A stretch of 64,000 nt of DNA from Salvia splendens (taxonomy: Eukaryota; Streptophyta; Magnoliopsida; Lamiales; Lamiaceae): positions 42,744,719-42,808,718 of the forward strand of contig NC_056033.1 of the NCBI RefSeq assembly GCF_004379255.2, given 5' to 3'. The notes below the pieces were generated by a model. That model saw nothing but the letters and a program-made list of their open reading frames with translations. It did not search any database and was not told the origin of the DNA. Position numbers and translations under genes: made by a program. Positions 33,001 through 44,310 of this stretch are shown here, piece by piece (the stretch's first letter is position 1; every line of letters starts with the position of its first letter).

Positions 33001-34062
33001 CTGAAATCAAGCTATGATGAGTGTGTCTACATTAAGAGTGTAGGTGGAGCTGCTGTGGCATACTTACTCTTATATGTGGATGATATGCTCTTGGCTGGAG
33101 CAAGTTTGAAAGAAATTCAGAAAGTTAAGGCTGATCTCAGTAATGCTTTTGAGATGAAGGATTTAGGCTCTGCAAAACGAATTCTGGGTATGTCTATTTT
33201 CAGAGATAGAAAGAAGAGAGAGATTGTGTTGTCTCAAACTGATTATGTGCAGAGAATACTCAAGAGGTTCCAGATGAGTAACATCAAGGAAGTCTCAGTT
33301 CCTATGAGCCAACAATATAAATTGTCTGCAGACCAGAAGCCAAAATGTAAGGCTGAGGAAGATGAGATGAGACAGATCCCTTATGCTAGCATCATTGGTA
33401 GCATCATGTATGCTATGATTAGCACAAGGCCGGATGTGGCACAAGCTATTTCAGTAACAAGTAGATATATGTCCAACCATGGTAAGGAGCATTGGGCTGC
33501 ACTGAAGTGGTTGATGAGATACTTGAAAGGAGCATCGGATGTTGGTATTCTGTTCAAGGGAGGAGAAGACCATGAAGGGGATGCTTTGGTTGGCTGGTGT
33601 GACTCTGATTTTGCTGGTAACTTAGACACCAGGAGATCTCAGTCTGGGTTCCTATTTACTTTGTATGGATCCGTCATCAGCTGGAAAAGCAGCTTGCAGG
33701 GAGTGGTTGCATTATCAACCACAGAGGCTGAGTTCATGGCTATGACATCTGCTGTGAAAGAAAGCAAGTGGCTAAAGGGGATTTTGGAGGATTTTGGTGT
33801 AAAGCAATGTAGTGTGAGCATTGGTTGTGACAACAACAGTGCATTGAGCTTGGCTAAGCATCAAGTATATCACGAGAGGAGTAAGCACATAGACGTGAGG
33901 TTGCACTTCATTAGGGAGGAGATTGAAAGAGGCAATGTGAAAGTCTTCAAAGTTCACACTTCAGAAAACCCGGCAGATATGTTGACTAAGCCATTACCTA
34001 AGGAAAAGTTTCTGCTATGTTTGAAACTGGTGGGACTGGAGAGGAGGAGTTCTGGTTGGTGA
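30082..34062 (+). CDS. Copia gag-pol polyprotein
   Basis: 1326 residues from the ATG at 30082; an upstream in-frame TTG at 30058 is not needed. Domain order is that of Ty1-copia. Gag (UBN2 type) comes first, then a zinc knuckle CHWCKKPGHLKKDC near residue 236. Aspartic protease follows (WIMDSGCSFHM). Integrase has the LWHTRLGHPA...CEEC zinc region and catalytic HSDLWGP, LRTDNGLEF and NGVAERVNRT. Reverse transcriptase has FKARLVARGF, DVKTAFLHGDL and YVDDMLLAG. RNase H has GWCDSDFAGN and STTEAEFMAM. No stop or frameshift. It resembles the Tnt1/Tork-like branch, which I infer from general similarity only. Confidence 0.96.
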   Translation: MATRLEAEKFTGKNDYGLWKMKMKAILIDRGLAAVLAPVDKENAPVLDEKAQAKFDEMIQRAHSAVILCLSDKVLREVQEATTAVEVLAKLDEVYLAKSLANRLYMKKRLYSYNFVAEKSIVEQLEDFNKIIDDLGSVDVKITDEDKAILVLNALPSSYDQLSDAIIYGRDKPITYAEVHAALMAKEMLRLTGGKALETQAESLNVKKFKNKSFKKNQYNEFKPSSSEGRETRSCHWCKKPGHLKKDCFVWKKKQAAEGGKAVNTAEYCEEDEVSVALNVMEEKGKESWIMDSGCSFHMSPNLDWFEDIKESTGTVILGNNQVCLIKGIGTIKLKMENGCMVTLSDVRYIPDVKRNLISLGSLERKRCRFVSEGGQMVVSKAGRSILKATRKGSLYYMMAAVQRRDSGHAHNVVGDSLSLWHTRLGHPAIGSIKELVKKGVLQCSDQTDTTQCEECVLGKAKKLPYPNSTHSSTMPLDYAHSDLWGPAQENSIGGGRYYMSIIDDFSRKVWIYILKQKSEAFSCFKTWCSEVEAEKRLSLKCLRTDNGLEFLSKEFDEFCKSKGIKRHKTVPLNPQQNGVAERVNRTILERVRCMILAAGMKKRFWAEAASTAVKLINKCPSSSIGGDTPDFRWYGKHSGYDGLRTFGCKAFAHVKQGKLEARALKCVMIGYQSGVKGYRLWCVEPGNERVVISRDVTFWEGELPFKKNSETAVDSSGFEVEIGGVQQEQQDEDERESEFPDASDLGQPTQTAATPNEPGSYKLVRDRGKRIRKPPERYSDAEFLFYALLVAEEIEFSEPSTYEEAMDSKDAEKWMQAMIEEIDSLLRNGTWVLVERPNGRRVVSCKWIFKQKLEGADGKSVRFKARLVARGFTQEHGIDYDEVFSPVVKHTSIRILLAIVARRDWELEQLDVKTAFLHGDLKETIYMAQPKGFERPGDEGKVCLLKRSIYGLKQASRQWHKKFDDHMVKSGFLKSSYDECVYIKSVGGAAVAYLLLYVDDMLLAGASLKEIQKVKADLSNAFEMKDLGSAKRILGMSIFRDRKKREIVLSQTDYVQRILKRFQMSNIKEVSVPMSQQYKLSADQKPKCKAEEDEMRQIPYASIIGSIMYAMISTRPDVAQAISVTSRYMSNHGKEHWAALKWLMRYLKGASDVGILFKGGEDHEGDALVGWCDSDFAGNLDTRRSQSGFLFTLYGSVISWKSSLQGVVALSTTEAEFMAMTSAVKESKWLKGILEDFGVKQCSVSIGCDNNSALSLAKHQVYHERSKHIDVRLHFIREEIERGNVKVFKVHTSENPADMLTKPLPKEKFLLCLKLVGLERRSSGW

Positions 34063-34072
34063 CTCCGCTATC

Positions 34073-34084
34073 ACAGGTGGAGTT
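34073..34084 (+). other. Polypurine tract
   Basis: Purine-rich CAGGTGGAGTT directly before the 3' LTR, where plus-strand synthesis would be primed. Confidence 0.6.
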
Positions 34085-34518
34085 TGTTGGTAGATTGTGA
34101 TAGCTTCGGTTTTGAGCTCGGCTGTTGAGTTCGGTTTTTGAGCTCGGTGATGGTGTTCGGTGTCAGAGCTCGGTGTTACGAGCTTAATCGAGTTCGGTGT
34201 TAGAGTTCGGTAGTTCGGCACCAAGTTCGGTAGCTCGGCAGCTCCGTGGTCTGGAGAGAACGATCAAAACATGAAGAAGAGTTCGGCTGTTATAACAACT
34301 CGTTTCAACAGCCGTTGGATGTACTTAGTTAGTCATGTTTAATCCTGACCGTTAGATGGAAAATAGCCGTTAGTTAGTTTTGATTTTTTAATAGTTTGTG
34401 ATTCTGCTTTATTCAGTAATTTTTCATCTTCCGTTTCTGGTGAATAAAATTCTCTTTCGATTTCCAAGTCTTGATTTTTCCTCTCCCAACATTCGATAAT
34501 CTGTAGCTAGGATTAACA
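34085..34518 (+). repeat. 3' LTR
   Basis: 434 bases, same length as the 5' LTR and identical to it as far as I can read. Confidence 0.95.
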
Positions 34519-34680
34519 TTAATACTTACCATAAAAAATAAATCTGTATAAAATATTGTGTGGTCCAAAAAAATTCTTTTTTATTGGAATAAAAAGAGTA
34601 TAATATAGGAGAGAAGCTTTAAAATTCCAAAATTTGAGACTTATGACACTACTTGAAATATATTAAAATATTGCATAGTA

Positions 34681-34874
34681 CTTTGTCTGCGAATAGTAGT
34701 CTCATTTTCTATTTGATATTTCATTAATTTATTCCAGTCATATTTCATTTAAAATTAATAGTACCATATAAGTGAGATACATATTTCATAATTTTTTTCC
34801 ATATACTTTCCATAACATTTCCTAAAACTGTGTCAGGAAATGAGACTCTTAAATCTTAATGATGGACGAGAAAG
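34681..34874. mobile_element. Stowaway-like MITE
   Basis: CTTTGTCTGCGAATAGTAG at the left and inverted CTTTCTCGTCCATCATTAAG at the right, flanked by TA. Both ends lead into an inverted GTCTCATT motif. 194 bases. It sits 160 bases downstream of the copia element. Confidence 0.7.
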
Positions 34875-35094
34875 TACAATTTAGCAAATTAAGACTTAAA
34901 ATGAGGACACTATATACATACACATTATACATATACTCTTTTAACTAGCCGAATTCTCTGTAACACAATGATTGAATTAGCCTAATTCTCTGTATCCAAA
35001 ATTTTGAGATTTTGAATCTTGATTCCTTTAATTAGTATTGGGCCCACTCTTAAAAAATCATGTTCTATGGATAAGACTCAGTTAGAGTGTCCAC

Positions 35095-37033
35095 AATGGT
35101 GGCCTTCAGAGGCCACCAAATGTGGCCCGGCCACCATTCGTGGCTCTCTTATGGCCTTCACAGTGGTAAAAGTCAAAATTATAACAAAAATAACAAGGGC
35201 CACCAAATGTGGCCCTTTAAAAAAAATTAATTTATTTTCCTTTTTAATGTTATTTTTTAATTTAACTATATTAAATTTTTGTAGACTAATAATTTGGGAT
35301 CTAACATAATTTAATAAAGTTACGAATTATAGATAAATTTTCGTCGTATTTTTGATAGGGGAAAAATTCTACAATGAAATTTTTTAAAAAACACAACATA
35401 AAAAGATAAAAAAACGCCACCACTAACTACTCGGTGGCGTCATCGGAATCCGGCACATCTTCTTCACCTCCTCCACCGCCGCCGACACCGGCCACACTGT
35501 CGCTTGCTTCGCCCGTCGCCGACCCATCGGAGAAGCCCAACTTCGACCTCAACCTAAGAATGACGTCGTAGTACATCATCTTGGTGATAGGGTCCGTCGA
35601 CTTCTCGAACAAGGACAAGTTATCCTGGAGTTGCTTCATCATCTGCACCTCCAGTGTTTGAGTCAACGCCGCGGTCGGTGGTGAAGGGTGCGGTGTCGCC
35701 GCGCTCGCCCGAGAGACTTGGGAAGCGGATCTAGCTTCCCGGATGGCGGATTGTTTGCCCTGCGGGCGCTGGCGCCTCGACATTGTCGAGGGTGGCTCAT
35801 CCCTCACATCGTCATTAAGGTCGAATGCACGTGAGTCGGTACCACTGCTGTAGGTGCCGTCGGCCCCGATTTTTGTCCGCTTCCCAGTAGGACCGGTCTC
35901 ATCGTCGCAGATCGCCTTGAATTGAGGGGAGTCTCAGAGAAGCATGTATTCATTCCAGTAGGTGAACTTGGGCCAGGTTTCAGTATTAAACAACTGATAC
36001 GATAACGCCCGTACGTCGGCTTCGTTGCGGCCGCTTTCGGCATTCTGGAGCTGTCTCTCGTAAATGTTCCTGAACCTCTTCACATCTCTATTGATCCGGC
36101 CGAACTTCTTCCGGATCTGGCCTTCATCACGTCCGGCACTGCCTTCTGGTTTGAAGCCGTTGTACACAGTCAGGACGTGCCTCCAGAAGCAAATGTCGGT
36201 CTGATCCGTGCCGATGACCGGATTCGTCGTGACCGCCTCCCAAGCCAGCGCAACAGCGAGGGATTCGTCGTCGTTGTACTTCTCGCCCCGCCGATCACCA
36301 CCGCCTCGGCCACCGCCGGTGGCCGGCTCTCTGTCTCCGCCTCGACCGCCGCCGGTTGGCCCATGCTCTCTGCCGCCTCGCCCCCCAACGCCGCCGCCTC
36401 GCCTCCCACTCTCACCGCCGCCGCCTCGCCCCCCACCACCGTCGGTTCGGCGACCCCCGATGGGGGCCTCCATCTCCACACTACCGGATGTCGGGGTCTC
36501 CGGTGTACCCATCAACTGTTCCCATGTGTATCTATCAGATTCAGACAGAGGAGACGAAGAGTATTGGAATTGGGAGGATTGGAATTGGGAGGATTGGAAT
36601 TGCTGGGACGGGTTGTTGATCGCGTCCATATTCGATCGGTAGTCCCCGAACCCCGATGGTTGGCGAACCAAGTTCCTCTGCTGGGATGGCTGGACCCGGA
36701 ATTGGGGCGAGTGCGGATTCCACGTCTGATTGGGGAAGTTGCCATATCCCGAGTCTCCATACCCCGGGGAATTACCATCTCCACCTTGCATTTTTGTAGT
36801 GTTTGAGAGTGTAAACTGAAGGGATTGGAAGTGTAGAATGAAGTGAAAAAATGGAAATGGGAGTGTATATTTATAAAAAAATTTTGAAATTTTAAAAAAA
36901 ATTATAATCCGCGGCCCAGCCGCAAAACGCAGCTCGATGCAATGGAGGGCCGCGGCCGCGGCTCAGCCACGTCTCTCGGCCTCTGCAATGGGGAGCCGCG
37001 CACCGAGCCGCGGCTCCCCCATTGTGGACACTC
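35095..37033 (-). mobile_element. PIF/Harbinger element carrying ORF1 only
   Basis: 15-base perfect inverted termini GAGTGTCCACAATGG, flanked by TTA on both sides (35092-35094, 37034-37036), as in PIF/Harbinger transposons. The 1939-base interior holds one Myb-like ORF1 and no transposase gene. Sub-terminal regions are GC-rich with repeated GGCCACCAAATGTGGCCC (left) and CCGCGGC-type palindromes (right). It therefore needs a transposase in trans. Confidence 0.88.
35427..36791 (-). pseudogene. PIF/Harbinger ORF1 (Myb/SANT-like DNA-binding protein) with one in-frame stop
   Basis: ORF1 proteins of this superfamily bind DNA and assist the transposase. The frame runs from the ATG at 36791 to the TAA at 35427 (455 codons including the stop), interrupted by a single TGA at 35934-35936. 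The frame continues after it without a shift (DSPQFKAICDDETGP), where relatives have an Arg, so a CGA to TGA change is likely. Before it lie a Gln/Ser-rich N-terminus, a long Gly/Arg-rich stretch (residues about 105-165) and the trihelix core WEAVTTNPVIGTDQ...FWRHVLTVYN. The C-terminus has a helical MMKQLQDNLSLFEKS segment. Could give a 285-residue truncated protein. Confidence 0.8.
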
Positions 37034-37036
37034 TTA

Positions 37037-38256
37037 GGAAATGTTATTAAAAAGCATGCGAAATCGGTTATACCTGGATTAACATAGTAGTTATTAATAA
37101 TAGTTCATGTTAAAATGCATATAATATCTAATCCACGGCTAAGAGCAATCATATACTATTAAATCTTAAAATAAATGGATAAGATTAAAGTTTGCGAATT
37201 TCAATAAATAACAGGCAAAATATCATCATATCATAATTTTCGTATTTTTTTTATCTCAACATTATGTACATCATGACATGAGAATCTCAACACAAATAAT
37301 AGAAAATATCAAAACAGTTTTTTGTAAAATTATCAAATAAAAATCATCAAATTCATCATCTAAACGTCGTCGGAACATATGCAATTGAGATCTCGTTAGA
37401 ATCCTTATAAAATTACTTTTAATTTAATATATTTTTTGTAAAAAAATATATTAAATCGAGAGAGTTACGTAAATTAAAGTTTTATGATAATTCTAATAAG
37501 AGATCATAACATTAATACCCTTTAAATTTATTTAATAATTATTTAAATTTAAAATATAATCCACTTCGACATTATATCAACCACTAGATCTACTAATTTA
37601 ATAGTAGTTAATAATTAGTCTTAATTTTAGATTATTAATTAGTTAGATATTTTCCTACTACGAATTACAAAAGATATTATAATTCTACATATTTGCATAT
37701 TTTATTTAAAAAGATTCTAGACATTTATTTTTTATCTTAAATATTAATGACTAGGTGTACAATATTTTATCCTTACTCGACTGAGCTGTAATCTAAATTA
37801 CCATACAAGATTTTTGTCAATAAGTATAATATTGGAAGCACACAAACAATTGGCGATGCGATTTTTGGGTGGAATTTTTGCCCAAATAAAATACTACTAC
37901 TACTACTCCTCTCTTATACACGTTCGATGTCGTTATAATTTTTAGTTCATATGGATTAGTATTCTGATAAATATAAAGTGACGTGACATTGCAATTATTG
38001 GATAAACCAGAAGCAATTCGAATATAATGTCAACTGAAACAATCAATGCAATATAAAATTGATAAAAATAGATTAATTGCTGTTTAAGGAGAGAAGTGCT
38101 TAATTAACCTAACCTTTAATGATAAGATTTGAATATATAAAATCAACAATCTCCTCTCTCTCTCTCTCCTGCTAGCCGTATAGGCAATCTTTCTCTCTCT
38201 AAATTGCCTAATTTTGATCTCAAACACCATTTTTTCAAGGAATCATGCTCTCTCAA
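37037..38256. other. AT-rich spacer and ATG13 leader
   Basis: No gene recognised in 37037-38140. A CT-rich stretch at 38150-38170 and following sequence look like the transcribed leader of ATG13. A short upstream frame of seven codons begins at the ATG at 38244 and would span the leader intron (38257-38879). Confidence 0.45.
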
Positions 38257-38951
38257 GTAAGTAATGTTTAATTTGAACAAATCATTTGAGCTATTCACCG
38301 TTTCATTTATAGAATCTTCAAATTCTCTAATTTTGTTTAGCTTTTCGAGTATATTTTGCAACATTATTTCCGTTCAATCAGTTGACGAACATGAGATTTA
38401 TAATTGTAGATGCTGGACAGTAACGCGCTGTTATTAGCTAAGATTATTGATCTATTCCTGATTTTTCTCTATGATTTATATTTCTGCTCCAATTTACTGT
38501 TTATACCAAAAAATTGAATCTGTAATCTAAAACATTTTCGAGTAGTTGATGAATTTTTTGAACTAATTGATGAATTTTCTGCTGCATGAATTGGAAACTT
38601 CATCATGCAACATTTTCAGCTGCAAATTCAGTTTTTAGCTTAAATTTTGTTTTCCGATTCCAATTTTTTTGTGCCTGTTTGATTATATTCTTAATCTATC
38701 TACTTATGTGCTATATTTTCAGGTATGCATACAGTATACTGATGCATGCATATGAGAGAGATTGTTTCTGGATCATATGGGGGAAACTGTTTTACCCAGA
38801 AATAATTATTAGATGTTTAGTTAATTGATCAGTTTTGTAAAAAAAATTGGATTTTTTTATTGTATATTTGTGTTGGCAGTGGGAATCTAGGGCTAGACTT
38901 GTTTCTTTTAGGGGAGGGGGGATATTGGGTCAGATTTGGTTCAAATAAAGA

Positions 38952-41900
38952 ATGGATTTGCACAGCTATCCTCATGGTGAACATGGAAGGTTTGAGCAAA
39001 TATTCAATCAGTTTCTTCTAAAGAGCTTGCACATTATTTTGGATTCTAGGGTTCCGATGAACCGGCTGCCTAGCCGGGGAGGTGAAATAAGAAAGAGCGA
39101 CAGATGGTTTAATTTAGTTTTGGGGGATCGCCCTGCAGCTATGGATAGCTTAAGTTTTTGGAATAGAAGTTTGATGGAACCTATGGTGATTGATATTATA
39201 CTTGTGCAAGAGTCACGTTACTCTTTGTCAGAGCATGATTCTCACTCCACTCTGGCCACGGAGATGCCTGCTGAGACAGTTATAGAGAGGTGGGTGGTTC
39301 AGTATGAGCATCAGAGGTCAATGGCTCCTCAAATCGGTGATGCCTTTTATAAGAAGACATACAAGAAATCAATAATCCTATTGCGCTCGGTTTATTCAAT
39401 GCTGAGACTCCTTCCTGCGTATAAGGCCTTCCGTAAACAACAGTCATTTAAACAGAATTGTGGCTTTGAGATCAATTACAAGATCTGCTCCTTCGGTTCT
39501 CCATTGTTGAGATCAGAGGAAGAATCAATGAAGAACTATTCTTTTATTCCTATTGACGCCCAACAAGGTCGCCTATCTGTATCTGTGATGTACCGTAAAG
39601 ATCTATCTGACTTTAATCTAGATTCTTGTGTATCACACCCTATTGAGATCATTTCGGATTACGTAGGTAGCCCTCTTACTGACCCTATGAGGGCATTTCC
39701 TTGTACTTCTTCTGAGAAGGGTCATTCTATATCCTTCCAGACAAGAGGGAGGCAATCAGCTCCTCCATCACCCTTTCAACGGCCTCACAGCTGGTCCAGT
39801 GGTCTCCAAAGGGAGCTTTCATCACAACAGAGCCAACCATATAGTGCATCACCACCATTATATCGCTCACCGTACGAGTATTCATCTTCTCCTACTGAGG
39901 CATACATCCAAAGAAATCAAAACCAAAGGTTCCCGGCTAATCAGAAAGCACCCTGTGATGAAATACTCTCCCCTCCATTCTCATCATCTCCTTCTCCATC
40001 TCCCCCTACGAAGAGCGTAATTCCTTTTCATAATCGGCGTCATCCAGAAACTGCTCCAATGAGTATTCCTCATCCGATGATAGCTAGAAGTCCTAGATAT
40101 CTTTCTCCCAATTTGTCCGACCCGAGTAGGAATTCTCTTCCACCCTTATCCCCGAGAAACACCAAGTACGACTCGTCATCTCATGAATCACCATCTGGAA
40201 TAAGGTCAATAAGGAGACTAGATTCAGCCAGAACAGGAGAAATGAGCAACACTCCAACTAATGCTGGTCCTAAGGTAGGTTTTGATGAGTGTGGCTAATG
40301 ATTACTAATTCTTGATGTTTATTGTTCTTTTCCTTAATGTTTGAGCTAATTTACACATGTCTGAATTATATAGTTGTCTCGAGATTCAAAAGAGGACTCT
40401 GGACGGTTTTCAAGTTTGCTGTCTTCAAGTAGTTCTCCACGTGTTGGGTTATCGAGGACCTCCAGTCGATTGTCTTTCCAGGATGACTTTGGTGATTGTG
40501 ACTGTCCATTTATTGTTGATGACGTAGATCCTCCAGATAACCAAACAAGGTAATTTCCGCTTTCCTTCTTGAACATGTCATCAAATGATTGAAATCAGAA
40601 CTTTCATTCGAAGCATTTAGTGCAAAAGAATGTGGCATGACTGGCGTCTTGTCTTGTAGCTCGTACCTCTTCAATAGGCTCGATTACTTTTGTCAACAAC
40701 CATATTTATGACTACATAGGGCTCCACATATAACTGCACTGGTATACTTAATTTTATAGTCATTATCCACCTATAATATTTTCCATCACTGTTATTTTCA
40801 AGCTTGATTTTGTCTTTTCTTAAGATTAATTTGCGTAATATACATGAATCATCCACGCCAAACAATCAAGCTCGCCAGAGTATATCTGAAGGGTTACTGT
40901 CTTTTCTTGATAATTCCAAAATTATTTTAGGATTTTCTTCTATTTGTGTTAATTCATCAAATTAAGTTTATAAAGGCCTTGGCTATGGCCACTTTTGTTG
41001 GATCGTCTGTCCTAATTTCTATTGATTACTCGCGCATTGTATCTTTGCTGTTCTCATGTGAGAAAACATATAAGTCAAAAGGCAAAGCTGAAACTATCAA
41101 AACTTTTGAGATATTACTGTTCCCTCAAAGTGCATATTAAAATAAAGTGATGGTGTCGCTAGCATGGTTGCCATGGAATGTTTTATCTGATTCACCAACA
41201 CTTTTTGTGTAATATTCTGTTTTGTGCTATTCATGTCTGCTCATGCACATTATGTGAAAATGTGTGTATTACACTGGATTTCTCTCCCATTTTGATTATC
41301 TTTGCGACTTTTCCAGCTTCTGCAAAGATTGATTTTCTCTCTCCTAATTATTGCAGTGATTTTCTTATGTGTTACATGGTCTGGCTTCTTTCTATTTCCA
41401 TAAAAGAGATTATTCAGTTCTGCTAGACAATGTGTTTTAGTCAGAATAATAAATATGCCAGTTTATTAGTTTTATGTCAAGTTAACTGCAGAGAAATATA
41501 TCTTTGACACTAATGGCTTTTACAGTTCCAACCCTTTGATAGTGGCCATTTCGTCATTGTTTTTTTATTTTTTGACCAATTGATACACAATTTCGATGGA
41601 AGAAAAATCAACTCAATCCCTGTCCCACTTGATGTGTGCATATCAATCTACAAAATTCACAGATGAAAATTGCATCTTTCATTTGTTTTTGCTACTAATT
41701 CTTTTTTATGACAAGCTAATGTGTCCACATGCTTCTCTATTTGATGTTAGCTGTAAATTTGCTGATATCATTCAAATTTCTTTATTCATACAGTTCAAAT
41801 CTCGGCGCAAGAAACTGTTCAGAAGTTTCTTCACTAGCACCCTCAACAATGAAGAAATCGCAAGATGCTGCTGTTGGTGCCCTTGTTCACATGCTGAAGA

Positions 41901-42112
41901 CAGCTCCGCCTCTCCGCCAAGAATCATGCTACCACAACACTCATTCATCTAAGACTGAGTTCGAGGGAGAAGTTGGAGCTGCTTCCGAGTTTTTTAAGCC
42001 TCGAAAAGCGTCAGATGCCTTTGAAGAACTCAAGGTTTACAGACAAATGAAAGATTTGCTACTTTCCAAGAGCGCAGCTCGTGTGGTCAGCAAGGAAAAA
42101 ACCGAGTTCTAA
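38952..42112 (+). CDS. ATG13: Autophagy-related protein 13 (ATG13)
   Basis: ATG13 is the regulatory subunit of the ATG1 kinase complex that starts autophagosome formation, and it responds to TOR phosphorylation. Three exons close in phase: 38952-40274, 40374-40549, 41794-42112; 605 residues. The N-terminal HORMA domain (about 15-230) includes FNQFLLKSLHIILDSRVP, WFNLVLGD and VVQYEHQRSM, then YKKTYKKSIILLRSVYSMLR and LSVSVMYRKDLSDF. A long Ser/Pro-rich disordered region follows with many SP sites. The C-terminal DDFGDCDCPFIVDD and AVGALVHMLKTAPPLRQ are plant ATG13 signatures. A 5' UTR intron is inferred at 38257-38879. Confidence 0.95.
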
Positions 42113-43500
42113 CCACCTTTGTGTTGTATCATTATTTTCTAGGTAAGGTAGCTTCTTCAATTGATTAATTTCCTTCTTTCGACAAACTGATTTGAACTAA
42201 TTATCCAGATTCCAGAACCAGTAAGTGAGTTATGTACATAGGAACTTACATCGAAACACTTCTTGATTTCTTAACCGAAAACCCCCTCAAAGTTCATTTC
42301 CTTTATGCTTGGTTCAGTATTTTAAAGCTGCATCTTTATTTTTCATGAACTCGGGTATCGTTGCAGCTCGGGTTGGGATTGGGTTCTACCTTAGCTCTGG
42401 CCACGACAAATGTTGTTGTAGGTTTTTTGATGGCTCTAGGGGGTTTGTTCTTGTTATCATTGGTTTCTTTCTTGTGTTTTGAAGCTTAGAGTCTTGGCCC
42501 GACGACTCACGGCCAAGACTCAATTGCCATACTCGAGTTTTAAAGTCGTTCTTTTTGCTCTGTTTCGAAGTGTGTGCGTTGCAGGTGTTCAATCTCGTAC
42601 TCTCGAGTTTTGAATCCTGGCATGAGTCGGAGCCATGATAGATTTCTTGCGAGGTGTATGTGATTTTCCAAGATTTGGATGTGGCATGACACTTGGATTA
42701 TTGGATTGGAGTTTTTCAATAGATCATGGAAATATAGTGGTGCAATTATTTTCAACTTTATAAATGTTCAAAATTGCAAGAGTATTCATAGAATCAATCA
42801 CATATGTAAATGCAGCCAATTTGGCAAGTTGTGTTATTAACAATATTGAAAAACAATGAAAATATGATTAATGCAATTGAAATGGACCAGGTATGATACA
42901 CCAGAGACCTGTGGTCACTTCAAACTTTTGCAATAAACCAGTACTACTATTCTTTAAATCGGTTTTAGAACAGTACCAAAATTCAAGAAGTTAATTTTTT
43001 TTATAATTCAAAAAGTTAAATTCTCAACAAATAGGATGCTGAAGTAATTTTGTTTAATAAAATGCAATAATGAAAGATAATGGGGTGGGTTTTTTGAGGT
43101 AAAATAGGTGTGTAATATTTTTAGTTTAATAACGTTCATAAAGTAAACTCACATACTATTATAAATTAAAATATATAGCTAGGAAAATATCGTACCCTTA
43201 CAATAATTAAATTCACATACTATTATAAATTAAAATATATAGCTAGGAAAATATCGTACCCTTAATTGGGCATGAATCCGTTACTGCTACTCGAAATACT
43301 TTCCTATTTTTTAAATAAAATTTTCTTGTTAATTTAAGTGAGGGGCTTTAATAAGTCTTTTGTTAGTTGACCTTTTTTTCTTTGATTGGAATATTAACAT
43401 GTTTTTTTTATAATTTACGAGTAATAATCTAGAGAAAAATAGAAATAAAATATTACGGAAAAAACGGCGGGAGAGGAATATATAGAGCGATCGTCCCACC
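42113..43500. other. ATG13 3' region and spacer
   Basis: 3' UTR, possibly to about 42770, then AT-rich sequence with one tandem duplication at 43149-43264. No gene recognised. Confidence 0.4.
43149..43264 (+). repeat. Two tandem copies, 64-base period
   Basis: TCACATACTATTATAAATTA through ATATCGTACCCTTA occurs twice, starting at 43149 and 43213, with identical 52-base cores. A very recent local duplication. Confidence 0.9.
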
Positions 43501-43502
43501 TA

Positions 43503-44310
43503 TAAAAGCCGAACCTCCAGCGCCTTGCGCATCACTTTCGGCAGATTCAAACTCCAAAACAAATAGTACAAACAGATTAGTTTCGATCTCGAAATTCTCC
43601 AATGGTGAGTTTTTGGCTTGATCTCTTTGTAACATCTGCTTCGCGAGAGTATATTCTTAGTTTTTCTTGTTGGCGACTACAATTTTCTTTACTCATTATC
43701 ATATCTGCGTTAGTATTTCTGCAGATTTTCAAGCGTGAGAAGTAAAATTCGGATAACATTTTGATTTCACTCCATCCGCATCACGTCGTAAGCAATTTGC
43801 AATTTATCACTTGTTCATTTGTGTCGCGATTTATTTTGCCTTTTCACGCTTGTTTTGGTTAGATTTGCTGGTTTGTGGTTCTCGTTCGGTGAATAAGAAA
43901 GGCCTCAGCTGCTTTATGTTGATCGTAGGAATATCATGCATTTGTCTCTGCTGTTAATCTGTTTGACAATCTAGTTTCCGAGTTGAATCCTTCTCTACAG
44001 CTTATTGACAGTGTGTAATTGTTGTGTTTATACTATTTTTGTGGAGTACATTTTTTTATAATTTGCTTGAGTGTTTCTGTTGCTTTTTCTTCCTGATTTG
44101 GTTTTGCATAACAGCGATAGGAGATCATGGAACTAGACACAGAGAATCAGCAGAATGGGCTGCAGTAAGGTTAGCGTATAGAGAGCCTCAATCTATTGTA
44201 GACTTGCAGTTGCGATATTTGGACAAGGGGAATGGTGTAACTCATAATACATGGGAAAAGGTACCAAAATACGGTAGCATTTCTTCTGTATTAGGCATGA
44301 ACTTCTAATT
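43503..44310 (+). other. Orphan promoter and first-exon region of an unrecognised gene
   Basis: TATAAAAG at about 43503, a leader, then ATG directly followed by a strong donor GTGAGT near 43603, the arrangement of a first exon coding for only Met. An acceptor near 44120 would continue as GAG ATC ATG GAA CTA GAC, then another donor GTAAGG near 44168. The reading frame MEIMELDTENQQNGLQ is acidic and unrecognised. I cannot find convincing later exons before the ABCB remnant, so this may be a truncated gene. Confidence 0.3.

Larger units (their letters stand above)
29584..34518 (+). mobile_element. Complete Ty1-copia LTR retrotransposon
   Basis: 4935 bases bounded by two 434-base LTRs that begin TG and end CA, with a 5-base target-site duplication TTAAT at 29579-29583 and 34519-34523. 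Internal order is PBS, gag-pol frame, polypurine tract. By eye the two LTRs read identically and the coding frame is open throughout, so the insertion is young and could be autonomous. Confidence 0.97.

Noticed and set aside
36177..36806. Plus-strand frames of 209 and 144 residues
   Set aside because: Antisense of the Gly/Arg-rich part of the Harbinger ORF1, giving Pro/Ala/Ser low-complexity peptides.
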